From JAPPHA01 sp963662815 (GTDB lineage: Bacteria; Pseudomonadota; Alphaproteobacteria; Rhodobacterales; Rhodobacteraceae), in assembly GCA_963662815.2 (NCBI GenBank), contig CAXXWA010000037.1, positions 526,944 through 590,943 of the forward strand: a stretch of DNA of 64,000 nt, given 5' to 3'. This document shows, one piece after another, positions 27,801 through 37,197 of this stretch. The notes beneath the pieces were generated by a model that was given only the letters and a program-made list of their open reading frames with translations, was not told where the DNA came from and ran no database searches. How positions within the stretch are numbered: the first letter of the stretch is position 1; each line of letters starts with the position of its first letter. A program made the position numbers and the translations under genes.

Positions 27801-28318
27801 AACATGTCGGCGAGGCGCAGAAGCAGAGCCTGCGCCTGCTCCACCTTGCCGTCCAGCACGCGCCGTCCAATGGGGCCGCCGGGGCCGCCGGTGAGGCAGA
27901 TGAGCCCATTCGCGCATTCTCCGAGCTTTTCCATTGACACGTGCGGATGCGCGACGCCGGATTCCAGAAATGCAGAAGAACTCAGCCTGACGAGATTTCC
28001 GTAGCCTGTCTCGTCCTGCGCCAGGAGAACAACAGGCTGCGTGTCGTCAGGGCCGACGGCGCCCTGTCCGGTTCGCGGCGCGCCGAGAGCATGCTCCGCC
28101 AGTTCCAGCTGGCAACCGATGATCGGCTGCACGCCCTCCGCGACTGCCGCCTCGGAGAACTCGAGCGCGGCGAAGAGGTTGCAGGTGTCGGTCACGGCGA
28201 CCGCGGGAGCGCGCTGCTCGCGGCAGATCCGGACGAGATCGTTCACGTGAACCGCACCCTCGAGCAGCGAGTAGCTGGTGTGGACGCGAAGGTGAATGAA
28301 TCGGGGCTGGTCGCTCAT
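24833..28318 (-). CDS. dnaE: DNA polymerase III alpha subunit DnaE
   Basis: The replicative polymerase, 1161 residues. It has the N-terminal PHP domain (FIHLRVHTSYSLLEGAVHV), the catalytic palm with GPGRGSGAGSLVAYAL and MPDFDIDFCVDRR (two catalytic Asp), and YRPGPMDNIPNYCNVKNGHE. The helix-hairpin-helix region is GYTLGGADMLRRAMGKK to NKFANYGFNKSHAVAYAVVS, and an OB-fold near residue 1000 contains GRQNRKSQKGNRFAFVQLSD. The PHP metal-site His residues appear partly degenerate, common in DnaE1. The ATG at 28318 matches the family start MSDQPRFIHL. It is divergent from the purine operon. Confidence 0.96.
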   Translation of the reverse strand: MSDQPRFIHLRVHTSYSLLEGAVHVNDLVRICREQRAPAVAVTDTCNLFAALEFSEAAVAEGVQPIIGCQLELAEHALGAPRTGQGAVGPDDTQPVVLLAQDETGYGNLVRLSSSAFLESGVAHPHVSMEKLGECANGLICLTGGPGGPIGRRVLDGKVEQAQALLLRLADMFPDRLYVELQRHPDAGRRAMADELATEPEFLDMAYAAELPLVATNDVYFGTREKFAAHDALICIKEGAFVDQSGGRRRFTEHHCLKSAREMQELFSDLPEVVGNTVEIARRCAFRVPVRRPILPKLAGEEAGELRRLAQAGLRDRLAAIPMAAAVEAYEKRLGYELGVIENMGFPGYFLIVADVVQWARRQGIPVGPGRGSGAGSLVAYALTITDLDPLRYSLLFERFMNPDRVSMPDFDIDFCVDRRAEVIAYVQDRYGRDRVAQIITFGALLSRAAIRDVGRVLKMPLGQVDRLAKMIPLDGVKPVSVRQALRDEPRLAKQADSEEVVARMLDYAGQLEGLYRNASTHAAGVVIADRPLEELVPIYKDPRSDMPVTQFSMKWVEQAGLVKFDFLGLKTLTMIRNALDLLADRGVDVDIASIPYDDPKAYELYVSADTVAVFQVESAGMKDALKRMRPTCIEDIVALVALYRPGPMDNIPNYCNVKNGHEERQYLHESIDPILDETQGIIVYQEQVMQIAQDMAGYTLGGADMLRRAMGKKIQSAMDAEKPKFLEGAAANGVGRAKATEVWDLLNKFANYGFNKSHAVAYAVVSYQTAWLKANYPTEFMAAAMNSDIHNTEKLHVYRREVERLKVRLTPPCINRSDAKFTVRGDSIVYGLGGLKNIGIEAMKPIAAERDGGGPFTDLFDFARRVDLRRIGKRQLETMARAGVFDSLEACRPRVLEGIDSLLAYSATAVDGRNCAQGGLFGDEGENLPPPRLPAVPDWLPAERLRHEHGALGFYLTGHPLEDFAGPLSQVGVIGFAELEQRLAENGGGTPVVRRIAGTITGRQNRKSQKGNRFAFVQLSDVTGFYEVMVFSDVLEKHRPLLEPGNNVVLTVECGGDFDSQRLVARDFQPADDAISRVPPPGLRIFVRDEAALGSIATRLAGASDGPPNGARAPVRLVLLHPDLPGEVEIALASSYPLRPEVKGAVKDIPGVSHVEEFRD

Positions 28319-28537
28319 CGTCCGTTTTCTTATCCCGGCTGCGGGCGGCGCGAAAGTGGCGGCGGCATCCGTTTCGCCCGTCGATGCGGAATCGCCGCGC
28401 CTGCGGGAGGCGGCGCATTGCGACGTCAAGTTGACGCTTGCATGTGCGCGGCTCTCGTTCCAAGTTTTGGCTACACGCGGCGCGCCGACCGGGGACGGGG
28501 TGCCGACCGCGCCGCGAGCTTGCCGGGGAGAGGGCGA

Positions 28538-28885
28538 TTGGGACGACTTACGACACATGTGCTCGACACCGCGCGCGGCGTTCCCGCGGCGGGACTCAGG
28601 ATCGAGCTCCATGCCCTCGACGGCTCCAGGACGCGCGTTGCGGACCGCCTGACGAACGCGGACGGCCGGGTCGATGCGCCGCTCCTCGAGGGCGCGGCGT
28701 TCACGCCGGGATCATATGAGCTTCTATTCCATGCCGGTCCGTACTTCGAGATGTCGGGAATTGCCCTGCCCGGCCGCAGATTCCTCGACGTGATCCCGGT
28801 CCGTTTCGAAATCACGGACGACAGCCACTACCACGTTCCGCTGCTGCTTTCGCCCTACGGTTATTCGACCTACCGGGGCAGCTGA
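28538..28885 (+). CDS. uraH: 5-hydroxyisourate hydrolase
   Basis: A transthyretin-like enzyme that hydrolyses 5-hydroxyisourate, the product of urate oxidation, to OHCU. It has the N-terminal GRLTTHVLDTARGVPAAGL with the catalytic His, a central TNADGRVDAPL with Arg, HYHVPLLLSPYGYSTYRGS with the second His, and the C-terminal YRGS tetrapeptide diagnostic for the family. The TTG start at 28538 is chosen because GGGGAGAGGG lies just upstream and the length (115) then matches the family. It ends two bases before xdhA and is the first gene of the purine operon. Confidence 0.92.
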   Translation: MGRLTTHVLDTARGVPAAGLRIELHALDGSRTRVADRLTNADGRVDAPLLEGAAFTPGSYELLFHAGPYFEMSGIALPGRRFLDVIPVRFEITDDSHYHVPLLLSPYGYSTYRGS

Positions 28886-28887
28886 CA

Positions 28888-30294
28888 ATGACGGTCTCCT
28901 TCTTGCTGAACGGCAGGAACGTGGTCCTCGATGATCCGGACCCTGACGAGACGGTTCTCGACTGGCTCAGGATCCGCAACGGCCTGACCGGAACGAAGGA
29001 GGGATGCAACGAGGGCGACTGCGGCGCATGCACGGTCATCGCTTCGTCGCTTGCCGGAGACCGCGTCCGGCACCGCGCCGTGAATGCGTGCATCCTGCTT
29101 CTGCCGCATCTCGACGGCAAGGCCATAAGGACCGTCGAGGGGGTCGGCGCGCCGAACCGGCTGCATCCGGTCCAGGCCGCCATGGTGGCCGACCACGGCA
29201 GCCAGTGCGGGTTTTGCACGCCTGGGTTCATCATGTCGATGACCGCAGCGCACGCGGAAGGGCGCACCGACCACGATGACGTCCTCGCGGGAAACCTCTG
29301 CCGCTGCACGGGATACGCGCCGATCATTCGCGCAGCGGAGGCAGCGCGGAAGGCGCCTCCTCCGCCATGGCTCGAGGCGGACGCCGCGGCTCTTCGGGAC
29401 CTGGCGCGGACTTCCCGCCCGACGACGACCGGCCGGGAGTCGTGTTTCCGACCGCGAACGGCAGACGAACTCGCCGCATGGTACGCGGACAATCCCGACG
29501 CGACCCTCGTTGCCGGCGGAACCGACCTCGGCCTCCGGGTCACCAAGTCGCTCGCCACTATCGCGCCTGCCTGCTTCATCGCCGAGACCGCAGGCCTCGG
29601 CGACATCGTCGAGGAGGACGGGGGGCTGCGGATAGGCGCCGCTGCGAAATTCTCCGAACTGCGGGAGGCGATCGGCGCCACCCACCCGGACTTCGCGGAG
29701 CTGATCCGGCGCTTCGGTTCGGAACAGGTTCGCAACTCGGCAACCGTCGGCGGCAACATCGCCAACGGATCGCCGATCGGCGACAGCCCGCCGCCGCTTA
29801 TCGCGCTCGGCGCGACGCTCCGCCTCCGGCAGGGCAACGCGCGGCGCGACATTCCGCTCGAAGACTTCTTCATCGATTACGGGCGGCAGGACATCCGACC
29901 CGGAGAGTTCATCGAGAGCCTGTTCATGCCGGCGCGGCCTGGCCGGCTGAGGTGCTTCAAGCTCTCCAAGAGATTCGACCAGGACATCACCGCAGTTCTC
30001 GGATGCTTCAACATCGCGGTCGAAGGGAATCGCGTCGTTTCCGCCCGCATCGCCTATGGCGGCATGGCCGGGACGCCTGTGCGCGCGCGGCGCGCGGAAG
30101 CCGCGCTCCTGGGAGCGCCGTGGACGGAACGCGGCGTCCAGGATGCCGCCGCGGCCCTCTCCAGGGACTTCACGCCGATTTCCGACATGCGGGCGAGCGC
30201 CGGCTACCGGATGGCCGCAGCCGGGAACATGCTCGTCCGCTGCGTTCTCGAGGACCTGGGACGCGCGCCGCGCATCCCGGGATGGCAACCTTGA
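28888..30294 (+). CDS. xdhA: Xanthine dehydrogenase small subunit (Fe-S/FAD)
   Basis: Electron-transfer subunit of xanthine dehydrogenase, 468 residues. Two [2Fe-2S] sites are visible: CNEGDCGACTV (about residues 40-50), and CGFCTPGF with CRCTGYAP (about 108-145). The FAD domain has ATLVAGGTDLGLRVTK and ATVGGNIANGSPIGDSPPPL, then a CO-dehydrogenase flavoprotein C-terminal domain. It passes electrons from the Mo site to NAD. It overlaps xdhB by 13 bases. Confidence 0.96.
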   Translation: MTVSFLLNGRNVVLDDPDPDETVLDWLRIRNGLTGTKEGCNEGDCGACTVIASSLAGDRVRHRAVNACILLLPHLDGKAIRTVEGVGAPNRLHPVQAAMVADHGSQCGFCTPGFIMSMTAAHAEGRTDHDDVLAGNLCRCTGYAPIIRAAEAARKAPPPPWLEADAAALRDLARTSRPTTTGRESCFRPRTADELAAWYADNPDATLVAGGTDLGLRVTKSLATIAPACFIAETAGLGDIVEEDGGLRIGAAAKFSELREAIGATHPDFAELIRRFGSEQVRNSATVGGNIANGSPIGDSPPPLIALGATLRLRQGNARRDIPLEDFFIDYGRQDIRPGEFIESLFMPARPGRLRCFKLSKRFDQDITAVLGCFNIAVEGNRVVSARIAYGGMAGTPVRARRAEAALLGAPWTERGVQDAAAALSRDFTPISDMRASAGYRMAAAGNMLVRCVLEDLGRAPRIPGWQP

Positions 30295-32591
30295 CCGTCG
30301 CCCGCCCGCTGGCCCATGATTCCGCCGTTCTGCACGTCACCGGCGCCGCCCGCTACCTCGACGACATCGCATCGCCTCCCGGCTGCCTGCACCTGGCCTT
30401 CGGACTCGCGACGGTGGCGCGCGGGCGCATCACGCGCATGGATCTCGAAGCCGCGCGCGGAGCCGACGGCGTGGAACTGGTGCTTGCAGCGGACGATCTC
30501 CGGCGCGCCGCCGACACCTCGCCGACAGCGCATGACGAACCGCTGCTCGCCGACGGCGAAGTCCACTTCCACGGCCAGCCGATCTTCCTCGTGGCGGCGA
30601 CCAGCCATCTCGCGGCCCGCAGGGCCGCCCGGCTAGGGAATGTCGAATTCGCCGCCGCGGAGCCGGTGCTGACCATCGACGATGCCCTGGAGGCGGCTTC
30701 CCAGCTCGAAGATCCGGTGGAGTACCTGAAGGGCGATCCGGACGCCGCCATCTCGACCGCGCCGCACACGCTCTCCGGCACGGTCGAGGCTGGAGGGCAG
30801 GAGCACTTCTACCTGGAAGGCCAGGCGGCAATGGCTCACCCGCAGGAAGACGGCGACATGCTGATCCTGAGTTCGTCGCAGCATCCGAGCGAGGTGCAGG
30901 CAAAGGTGGCGGAGGCGCTTGCGCGGCCGTTCAGCAACGTCCGCGTCGAGGTGCGGCGCATGGGCGGCGGCTTCGGCGGCAAGGAAAGCCAGTGCATCGC
31001 GCCCGCCGTCGCATGCGCCGTGGCCGCCGAGAGGACCGGCCGGTCATGCCGGATGCGCTACGACCGCGACGACGACATGATCGTCACCGGCAAGCGGCAC
31101 GAAATCCGCATCGCCTACCGTGTGGGTTTCGACGACGACGGCAGGATTCTAGGCATTGTCTTCGATCACTACTGCCGGTGCGGCTGGTCGCAGGATCTCT
31201 CGCTCGCCGTCGCCGACCGGGCCATGCTGCACGCGGACAACGCCTACTGCCTGCCGCACGCGCGGATTACGTCCTACCGTCTCCGGACCAATACGGTCTC
31301 GGCAACCGCGTTCCGAGGATTCGGCGGACCCCAGGGCATGATCGGTATAGAGCACGTGATCGAGCGCATCGCAAGAAAGCTCGGCCGGGACCCGCTGGAT
31401 GTCCGTGCCGTCAACTACTACCGTTCCCCTTCCGCCGGAGTCGAAAGTCAGACCACGCCATACCACATGGAGGTTCGCGACTGCCTCGTCGCCGACATCG
31501 CGGCAGAACTTGCCGAACGCTCGGACTACAGGCACCGCCGGGCCGGAATTGCCAGGTTCAATGCGGAGAATCCGGTTCTTCGGCGCGGAATCGCGCTCAC
31601 GCCCGTCAAGTTCGGAATTTCCTTCACGCTCACCCACTACAATCAGGCTGGCGCGCTGGTGAACGTCTACAGGGACGGCTCTGTCCAGCTGAACCATGGC
31701 GGCACCGAGATGGGCCAGGGCCTGTTCGTCAAGGTCGCCCAGGTGGCCGCGAGCGCCTTCGGCCTGCCGCTCGACGCGGTCAGGCTGACCGCGACCGACA
31801 CCGGCAAGGTCCCGAACACGTCGGCGACGGCGGCGTCTTCCGGCTCGGATCTCAACGGAATGGCGGTCAAGGCGGCATGCGACGCCATCCGCGGCCGCAT
31901 GGCCGAGTTCCTCGCGCGCCAATGGCAGCGGGAACCTCCGGACGTGCGTTTCGAGGACGGAAGGGTCGTGATCGGTTCCGCCTCGATGGCGTTTTCCGAC
32001 GCTGCGGATCTCGCCTACCGCCACCGCATCCCGCTGTCGGCGACAGGTTTCTACGCGACGCCGCAAATCAACTGGGACCGCCGCGCCGGTCGCGGCAGGC
32101 CGTTCTATTATTTCGCCAATGGCGCGGCGGTGACGGAAGTGGTCATCGACACGCTATCCGGCGAGAGCAGGATCCTGAGGACGGACATCCTGCACGATGT
32201 CGGCAGTTCCCTGAACCCGGCGATCGACATAGGCCAGATCGAGGGCGGATTTGTTCAGGGCGCGGGCTGGCTGACGTCCGAGGAACTGGTCTGGGACGCG
32301 GAAGGCCGGTTGATGACGCACGCGCCGTCGACCTACAAGATCCCCGCCTGTTCGGATCGGCCCCTGGAGTTCAACGTCGCGCTCTACGAGAACAGCAATC
32401 GGGAGGAAACCATCTACCGGTCGAAGGCAGTCGGCGAACCGCCGCTGATGCTCGGCATTTCGGCGCTCATGGCGATTTCGGACGCGGTTGCATCCTGCGG
32501 AGAGGGCAGCGCCTTCGCCGGTCTCGACGCGCCGGCCACGCCGGAACGCATCCTGCGTTCGGTCATGGAACTGCAGGGCAGGTCCTGGTGA
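30282..32591 (+). CDS. xdhB: Xanthine dehydrogenase molybdopterin subunit
   Basis: Catalytic subunit (769 residues) that hydroxylates hypoxanthine and xanthine at a molybdenum cofactor. Landmarks are VRRMGGGFGGKESQC (cofactor loop), NTVSATAFRGFGGPQGMIG with the substrate Arg, LNHGGTEMGQGLFVKVAQVA, and the active-site Glu in SKAVGEPPLMLGISAL. The ATG at 30282 overlaps the xdhA 3' end, and its stop overlaps the xdhC start (GTGA). All catalytic landmarks are present. Confidence 0.96.
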   Translation: MATLTVARPLAHDSAVLHVTGAARYLDDIASPPGCLHLAFGLATVARGRITRMDLEAARGADGVELVLAADDLRRAADTSPTAHDEPLLADGEVHFHGQPIFLVAATSHLAARRAARLGNVEFAAAEPVLTIDDALEAASQLEDPVEYLKGDPDAAISTAPHTLSGTVEAGGQEHFYLEGQAAMAHPQEDGDMLILSSSQHPSEVQAKVAEALARPFSNVRVEVRRMGGGFGGKESQCIAPAVACAVAAERTGRSCRMRYDRDDDMIVTGKRHEIRIAYRVGFDDDGRILGIVFDHYCRCGWSQDLSLAVADRAMLHADNAYCLPHARITSYRLRTNTVSATAFRGFGGPQGMIGIEHVIERIARKLGRDPLDVRAVNYYRSPSAGVESQTTPYHMEVRDCLVADIAAELAERSDYRHRRAGIARFNAENPVLRRGIALTPVKFGISFTLTHYNQAGALVNVYRDGSVQLNHGGTEMGQGLFVKVAQVAASAFGLPLDAVRLTATDTGKVPNTSATAASSGSDLNGMAVKAACDAIRGRMAEFLARQWQREPPDVRFEDGRVVIGSASMAFSDAADLAYRHRIPLSATGFYATPQINWDRRAGRGRPFYYFANGAAVTEVVIDTLSGESRILRTDILHDVGSSLNPAIDIGQIEGGFVQGAGWLTSEELVWDAEGRLMTHAPSTYKIPACSDRPLEFNVALYENSNREETIYRSKAVGEPPLMLGISALMAISDAVASCGEGSAFAGLDAPATPERILRSVMELQGRSW

Positions 32592-33559
32592 GCGGGATCG
32601 ACATCGCCGCGCTCCGGGACGCGACCGCGCGACACGGCCGCGTTGCGCGCATCGTCATTGCCGGCCACAAGGGTTCGGTCCCGCGGGAGACGGGAACGTC
32701 GATGCTGGTCTGGGACGCGGGCCAGTCGGGCACGATCGGCGGCGGGGCGCTCGAATTCCGGGCGATCGGGGAAGCGCGTCGCCGCCTTGTCCGAGGCGCG
32801 GAACCCTTCTCGTTCAGCTTGCCGCTCGGCCCGGGGATCGGCCAGTGCTGCGGCGGTTCGGTCAACCTGGTGGTCGAGACCTTCGACCGCGATTCCGTAC
32901 CCGACCCCCCGCCCGCCGGAATCCACGCGCGTCCGGTGCAGGCCGAAACGGCGGCATGCGCGACCGCCTCTCCGCCGCCGCGCGCTTCAAGGAGGATCTC
33001 CGCGATCCGGGAAGGCACGCGGGCGCGCGCGACCTGCCTCGTCGACGGCTGGCTGATCGAGCCCGTGACGCGGCCCGAGCGCGACATCCGGATCTACGGC
33101 GCGGGCCACGTGGGCCGTTCCCTCGTCGGCGCGCTCTCCGGCCTTCCCTTCGCGATCACCTGGTTCGATCTTGAGCGCGAGCGGTTTCCCGAGCGGGTTC
33201 CGCCGGGCGTGCGCCTGCTCGTCCTGGACGACACGCGGCTGGACTCCATGGAGGAGTCGCCGCCGCATGCGGACCATCTGGTCATGACGCGCTCGCACGC
33301 AGTCGACCTCGCGATCTGCGACCGCGTGCTTCGGCGGGAATTCCGGTCGCTCGGCCTGATCGGCTCGAGGACCAAGCGGCGGCGCTTCGCGAACCGGCTG
33401 CGCGCGCTCGGACACACCGACGAACGGATCGGGCGTCTGACCTGCCCGATCGGCATGCCGGAACTCGGCAAGCATCCGCGCGCGATTGCCCTGGGCGTGG
33501 CCGTTGCGTTGATGACGAACGGCGAACCCGGCGACGGCGAGAGGAAAGTTCCGGCGTGA
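32588..33559 (+). CDS. xdhC: Xanthine dehydrogenase accessory protein XdhC
   Basis: A chaperone that binds and sulfurates the molybdenum cofactor and inserts it into XdhB. It has the N-terminal XdhC/CoxI part (GHKGSVPRETGTSMLVWD, GTIGGGALEFRAI, GPGIGQCCGGSVNLVVE) and a C-terminal Rossmann domain (DIRIYGAGHVGRSLVGALSG, SLGLIGSRTKRRRFANRLRA). The GTG start overlaps the xdhB stop by four bases, and its stop overlaps the next GTG in the same way. Length is 323. Confidence 0.94.
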   Translation: MSGIDIAALRDATARHGRVARIVIAGHKGSVPRETGTSMLVWDAGQSGTIGGGALEFRAIGEARRRLVRGAEPFSFSLPLGPGIGQCCGGSVNLVVETFDRDSVPDPPPAGIHARPVQAETAACATASPPPRASRRISAIREGTRARATCLVDGWLIEPVTRPERDIRIYGAGHVGRSLVGALSGLPFAITWFDLERERFPERVPPGVRLLVLDDTRLDSMEESPPHADHLVMTRSHAVDLAICDRVLRREFRSLGLIGSRTKRRRFANRLRALGHTDERIGRLTCPIGMPELGKHPRAIALGVAVALMTNGEPGDGERKVPA

Positions 33560-35067
33560 ACACGCTTCTCGACGTCCGCGGCATGACCAAGTCCTATCCC
33601 GGCGTGCTCGCCTGCGACGACATCGGCTTCGACATCGGGGAGGGAGAGATCCATGCCCTTCTCGGCGAGAACGGCGCCGGAAAATCCACGCTCGTCAAGA
33701 TGATCTACGGGCTGGTTCGGCCGGACGCCGGCAGCATGCGGCTCGGCGGCAGATCCTTCGCGCCCCCGGAACCGCGCGCGGCGCTCGCCGCCGGCGTCGC
33801 CATGGTCTTCCAGCACTTTTCCCTGTTCGAGGCCCTGAGCGTCGCCGAGAACATCGCCCTCGGGATGGAGGAACGGACGAAGGAACGGGAACTCGCGGCG
33901 CGGATCCGGAAGATATCGTCCGACTACGGGCTCACCGTCGATCCCGGGCGCGTGGTGGGCGACCTGTCCGCAGGCGAGCGCCAGCGCGTAGAGATCGTCC
34001 GCTGCCTGCTGCAGTCGCCGCGCATCCTCATCATGGACGAGCCGACATCGGTGCTTACGCCGCAAGAAGTCTCCGCCCTGTTCGAAACGCTGAGGCAACT
34101 CGCGCGGGAGGGCACGTCCATTCTCTACATCTCGCACAAGCTGGAAGAGATCCGGGCGCTCTGCGACCGCGCGACGATCCTGCGCAGGGGACGCGTCGTC
34201 GCCACCTGCACGCCGTCCGGCGAGACCGCGCGCAGCCTCGCCGCGATGATGGTCGGTTCCGGAGTCCCGGTCCCTGAACGCGGCGAATCAGCCCGCGGCG
34301 AGACGCTGCTCCGCGTTGCCGGCCTCTGCCTGCCTTCGCTCACGCAATTCGGGACGAGTCTCGAAAACGTATCCTTCTCGCTTTCCGAGGGTGAAGTGCT
34401 CGGCGTGGCCGGGGTGGCCGGAAACGGCCAGGACGAACTGCTGCTCTCCCTCTCGGGCGAGGTGCGGGTCGGTACCGGCGTCATCTCGCTCGCGGGCAAA
34501 GACATCGGCCGCACGGGCCCCACGGCGCGGCGACTCCTGGGCCTGCTCGCGGCTCCGGAGCAGCGCCTCGGCCATGCCGCCGCCCCCGACATGTCTCTCG
34601 TCGAGAATGCGCTGCTCACGGGTTATGCCCGGCAACGGCTCGGGCGGCGCGGATTCCTCGACTGGACGAAGGCGGCGCAATTCGCCGCCGGCGTGATCGA
34701 GAGGTTCGACGTGCGGACCCCGGGGGTCGGGAACGCCGCCAAGTCCCTCTCCGGCGGAAACCTCCAGAAGTTCGTCATCGGCCGGGAGATCCTGCAGAAG
34801 CCGCTGGTTCTCGTGGCAAACCAGCCGACCTGGGGAGTCGACGCGGCAGCCGCGGCCGCGATCCGGATCGCGCTCGTCGAACTCGCGCGCAAGGGTGCCG
34901 GCGTGCTCGTGATCAGCCAGGATCTCGACGAGTTGATGGAGATCTCGAACCGGCTCTCCGTGATCTCCGCGGGAAGGCTTTCCGAACCGCGCCCGGTTGC
35001 CGATCTGACCATCGAAGACGTCGGACTCCTTATGGGCGGTTCAGGAGAAAAGCGTGCTGCGGCTTGA
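33556..35067 (+). CDS. BMP-type ABC transporter ATPase (purine/nucleoside uptake)
   Basis: A tandem ATPase of 503 residues, as in the NupA/YufO and simple-sugar (RbsA-like) group. The first half is complete: LLGENGAGKSTLVKMIYGLV (Walker A), VGDLSAGERQRVEIVRCLLQ (signature), RILIMDEPTSVLT (Walker B with Glu) and SHKLEEI. In the second half Walker A is degenerate (VAGVAGNGQDELLLSLSG), the signature is kept (KSLSGGNLQKFVIGREIL), and the usual catalytic Glu is Asn (LVANQPTWGVD). So only one site is likely to hydrolyse ATP. It is coupled to xdhC by a 4-base overlap, which ties import to purine oxidation. Confidence 0.9.
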   Translation: MNTLLDVRGMTKSYPGVLACDDIGFDIGEGEIHALLGENGAGKSTLVKMIYGLVRPDAGSMRLGGRSFAPPEPRAALAAGVAMVFQHFSLFEALSVAENIALGMEERTKERELAARIRKISSDYGLTVDPGRVVGDLSAGERQRVEIVRCLLQSPRILIMDEPTSVLTPQEVSALFETLRQLAREGTSILYISHKLEEIRALCDRATILRRGRVVATCTPSGETARSLAAMMVGSGVPVPERGESARGETLLRVAGLCLPSLTQFGTSLENVSFSLSEGEVLGVAGVAGNGQDELLLSLSGEVRVGTGVISLAGKDIGRTGPTARRLLGLLAAPEQRLGHAAAPDMSLVENALLTGYARQRLGRRGFLDWTKAAQFAAGVIERFDVRTPGVGNAAKSLSGGNLQKFVIGREILQKPLVLVANQPTWGVDAAAAAAIRIALVELARKGAGVLVISQDLDELMEISNRLSVISAGRLSEPRPVADLTIEDVGLLMGGSGEKRAAA

Positions 35068-36178
35068 GCCGAGGCAGGAGCCGTCGCGCCGCATGCAGGC
35101 GGTGACGCCCTTCGTCGCCGTCGCGTTGACAATGGCTGCCGGCGGCATGCTCTTCGCCTTCCTCGGCAAGGATCCGCTTGAGGCGATCCGCATCTTCTTC
35201 TGGAACCCGCTCTTCGACAGCACCGTCGCCGGCTACACGCGGCCGCAGCTTCTGGTGAAGGCGGCGCCGCTGATCATCATCGCCCTCGGCCTCTCCTTCG
35301 GCTTCCGGGCCGGCGTCTGGAACATCGGCGCCGAGGGGCAGTTCATCGTCGGCGCGATCACGGGCGCCGCCGCCGGGCTGGCGGTCTACCCGGCCGAAGG
35401 GATCTGGGTTTTCCCGATGATGATCCTCGCCGGCATGCTCGGCGGCCTTCTCTGGGCGATGATCCCAGCGGTGCTGAAAGTCCGCTTCAACGCGAACGAG
35501 ATACTCGTCTCGCTCATGCTGGTCTATGTCGCCTTCAACGTTCTTGCCGGCATGGTGACGGGACGACTCAAGAGTCCGGAAGGCTTCGGCTGGCCCGAGA
35601 GCCGGAACTTCCAGGACTATCCAAGTGCGCACAATGCCGAAGTCATCGCCGGCAGCGGCATCCACTTCGGCGTCATCGTCATGTTCGCGCTGGTGGTCGC
35701 GAGCTACGTCGTCCTGCGCAATCACATCTTCGGATTCCAGGTTCGGCTCGCCGGCCAGTCCCGACAGGCCGCCCGATTCGCCGGCGTGAACCCGGACATG
35801 CTTGTGGCGCTCTGCCTCGGCCTGTCCGGCGCGCTCGCCGGACTTGCCGGAGTCTTCGAAGTCGCAGGACCCGCAGGAAAGCTGTCCACGAATTTCCCGC
35901 TCGGCTACGGATTCACGGCCATCATCGTCGCGTTCCTGGGACGCCTTCACCCGGTCGGCATCTTCCTCGCGGGCCTACTCATGGCGCTCACGTACATCGG
36001 CGGCGAACTGGCGCAGTTCCAGCTCGGCATCCCTGCGGCGGCCGTGCAAGTCTTCCAGGGCATGCTGCTGTTCTTCCTGCTCGCAGTCGACTTTCTCGTG
36101 AACTATCGCATTCGGCTCGGGCCAGGAGTAGGCAGTGACCGGACTCCGGATGCTCGGGCGCGGGAGTCCGGGACGTGA
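35054..36178 (+). CDS. BMP-type ABC transporter permease 1
   Basis: A hydrophobic BPD_transp_2 permease (374 residues, about 8-10 predicted membrane segments). The family stretch is FGFRAGVWNIGAEGQFIVGA, followed by VRFNANEILVSLMLVYVA and SGALAGLAGVFEV. The GTG start lies 14 bases inside the ATPase gene. It works with the next permease as the membrane channel of the importer. Confidence 0.9.
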   Translation: MLRLEPRQEPSRRMQAVTPFVAVALTMAAGGMLFAFLGKDPLEAIRIFFWNPLFDSTVAGYTRPQLLVKAAPLIIIALGLSFGFRAGVWNIGAEGQFIVGAITGAAAGLAVYPAEGIWVFPMMILAGMLGGLLWAMIPAVLKVRFNANEILVSLMLVYVAFNVLAGMVTGRLKSPEGFGWPESRNFQDYPSAHNAEVIAGSGIHFGVIVMFALVVASYVVLRNHIFGFQVRLAGQSRQAARFAGVNPDMLVALCLGLSGALAGLAGVFEVAGPAGKLSTNFPLGYGFTAIIVAFLGRLHPVGIFLAGLLMALTYIGGELAQFQLGIPAAAVQVFQGMLLFFLLAVDFLVNYRIRLGPGVGSDRTPDARARESGT

Positions 36179-37110
36179 TCGACCTTGCCGCACTCTCTCC
36201 GGCGGCGCTGCTCGCGAGCCTGATGGTCGCGGCCACGCCGATCCTGCTCGCGGCGACTGGAGAACTGGTGGCCGAGAAGGCAGGCGTGCTGAACCTCGGG
36301 GTCGAAGGGATGATGATCGTGGGCGCGGTGTGCGGGTTCGTCGGCGCAGTCGAATCCGGCTCCCCGTTCTTCGGACTCGTCTGCGCGGTCGCGGGGAGCG
36401 CGATGCTGGCGCTGGTGTTTGCGGCGCTGACCCAGGTTTTCCTTTCGAACCAGGTCGCGAGCGGGCTCGCGCTGACGCTTTTCGGCCTCGGTCTCGCCGC
36501 GATGGCGGGACAGAACTATGCAGGAATCAAGCCGCCGCAGTCGCCGCGGCTCGATGTTCCGGGGCTATCCGACCTTCCCTTCGTCGGGCCGGTTCTCTTC
36601 GCGCATGACTTCGTGCTCTATTTCTCGCTGTTCGCCGTCCTCGCGGTCTCGTACTGCCTGCGGAAAACACGCTCCGGTCTCGTCCTGCGCGCCGTCGGCG
36701 AGAACCATGATGCCGCCCACGCGCTCGGCTACAAGGTTCGGCGCGTCCGGATTGCGGCCATTCTGTTCGGCGGCGCCATGGCCGGCCTCGGCGGCGCCTA
36801 CCTGTCGCTCATCAGGGTGCCCCAGTGGACCGAAGGCATGACCGCGGGTGCCGGCTGGATTGCGCTGGCGATCGTCGTCTTCGCCACCTGGCGGCCGTGG
36901 CGCGTCGTGCTCGGCGCGTATCTCTTCGGCGGCGTGACAATGCTGCAGCTCAACCTGCAGGCTCTCGGCGTGGGGATCGGGGTTGCGTATCTCTCGATGG
37001 CTCCCTATCTCGTTACCATTCTCGTGCTGGTCATCATGTCCGCAGACAGCCGGCGCGTCAGCCTGAACGCACCGGCCTGTCTCGGACGGATTTTCCACGC
37101 ATCGACCTGA
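36175..37110 (+). CDS. BMP-type ABC transporter permease 2
   Basis: The second BPD_transp_2 permease (311 residues). It has the family motif EKAGVLNLGVEGMMIVGAVC, ENHDAAHALGYKVRRVRIAA (coupling loop to the ATPase) and AGLGGAYLSLI. It starts with GTG in a 4-base overlap with permease 1. About 88 bases separate it from the binding protein gene. Confidence 0.9.
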   Translation: MIDLAALSPAALLASLMVAATPILLAATGELVAEKAGVLNLGVEGMMIVGAVCGFVGAVESGSPFFGLVCAVAGSAMLALVFAALTQVFLSNQVASGLALTLFGLGLAAMAGQNYAGIKPPQSPRLDVPGLSDLPFVGPVLFAHDFVLYFSLFAVLAVSYCLRKTRSGLVLRAVGENHDAAHALGYKVRRVRIAAILFGGAMAGLGGAYLSLIRVPQWTEGMTAGAGWIALAIVVFATWRPWRVVLGAYLFGGVTMLQLNLQALGVGIGVAYLSMAPYLVTILVLVIMSADSRRVSLNAPACLGRIFHAST

Positions 37111-37197
37111 AGCGGCCGACCGTGCGGCCGGGAGTCGAGCGGAGCGCCAACCGGGCCGGAGGCCAGGCGAAGGAACTGGATCAAGGAGAAAAATCAA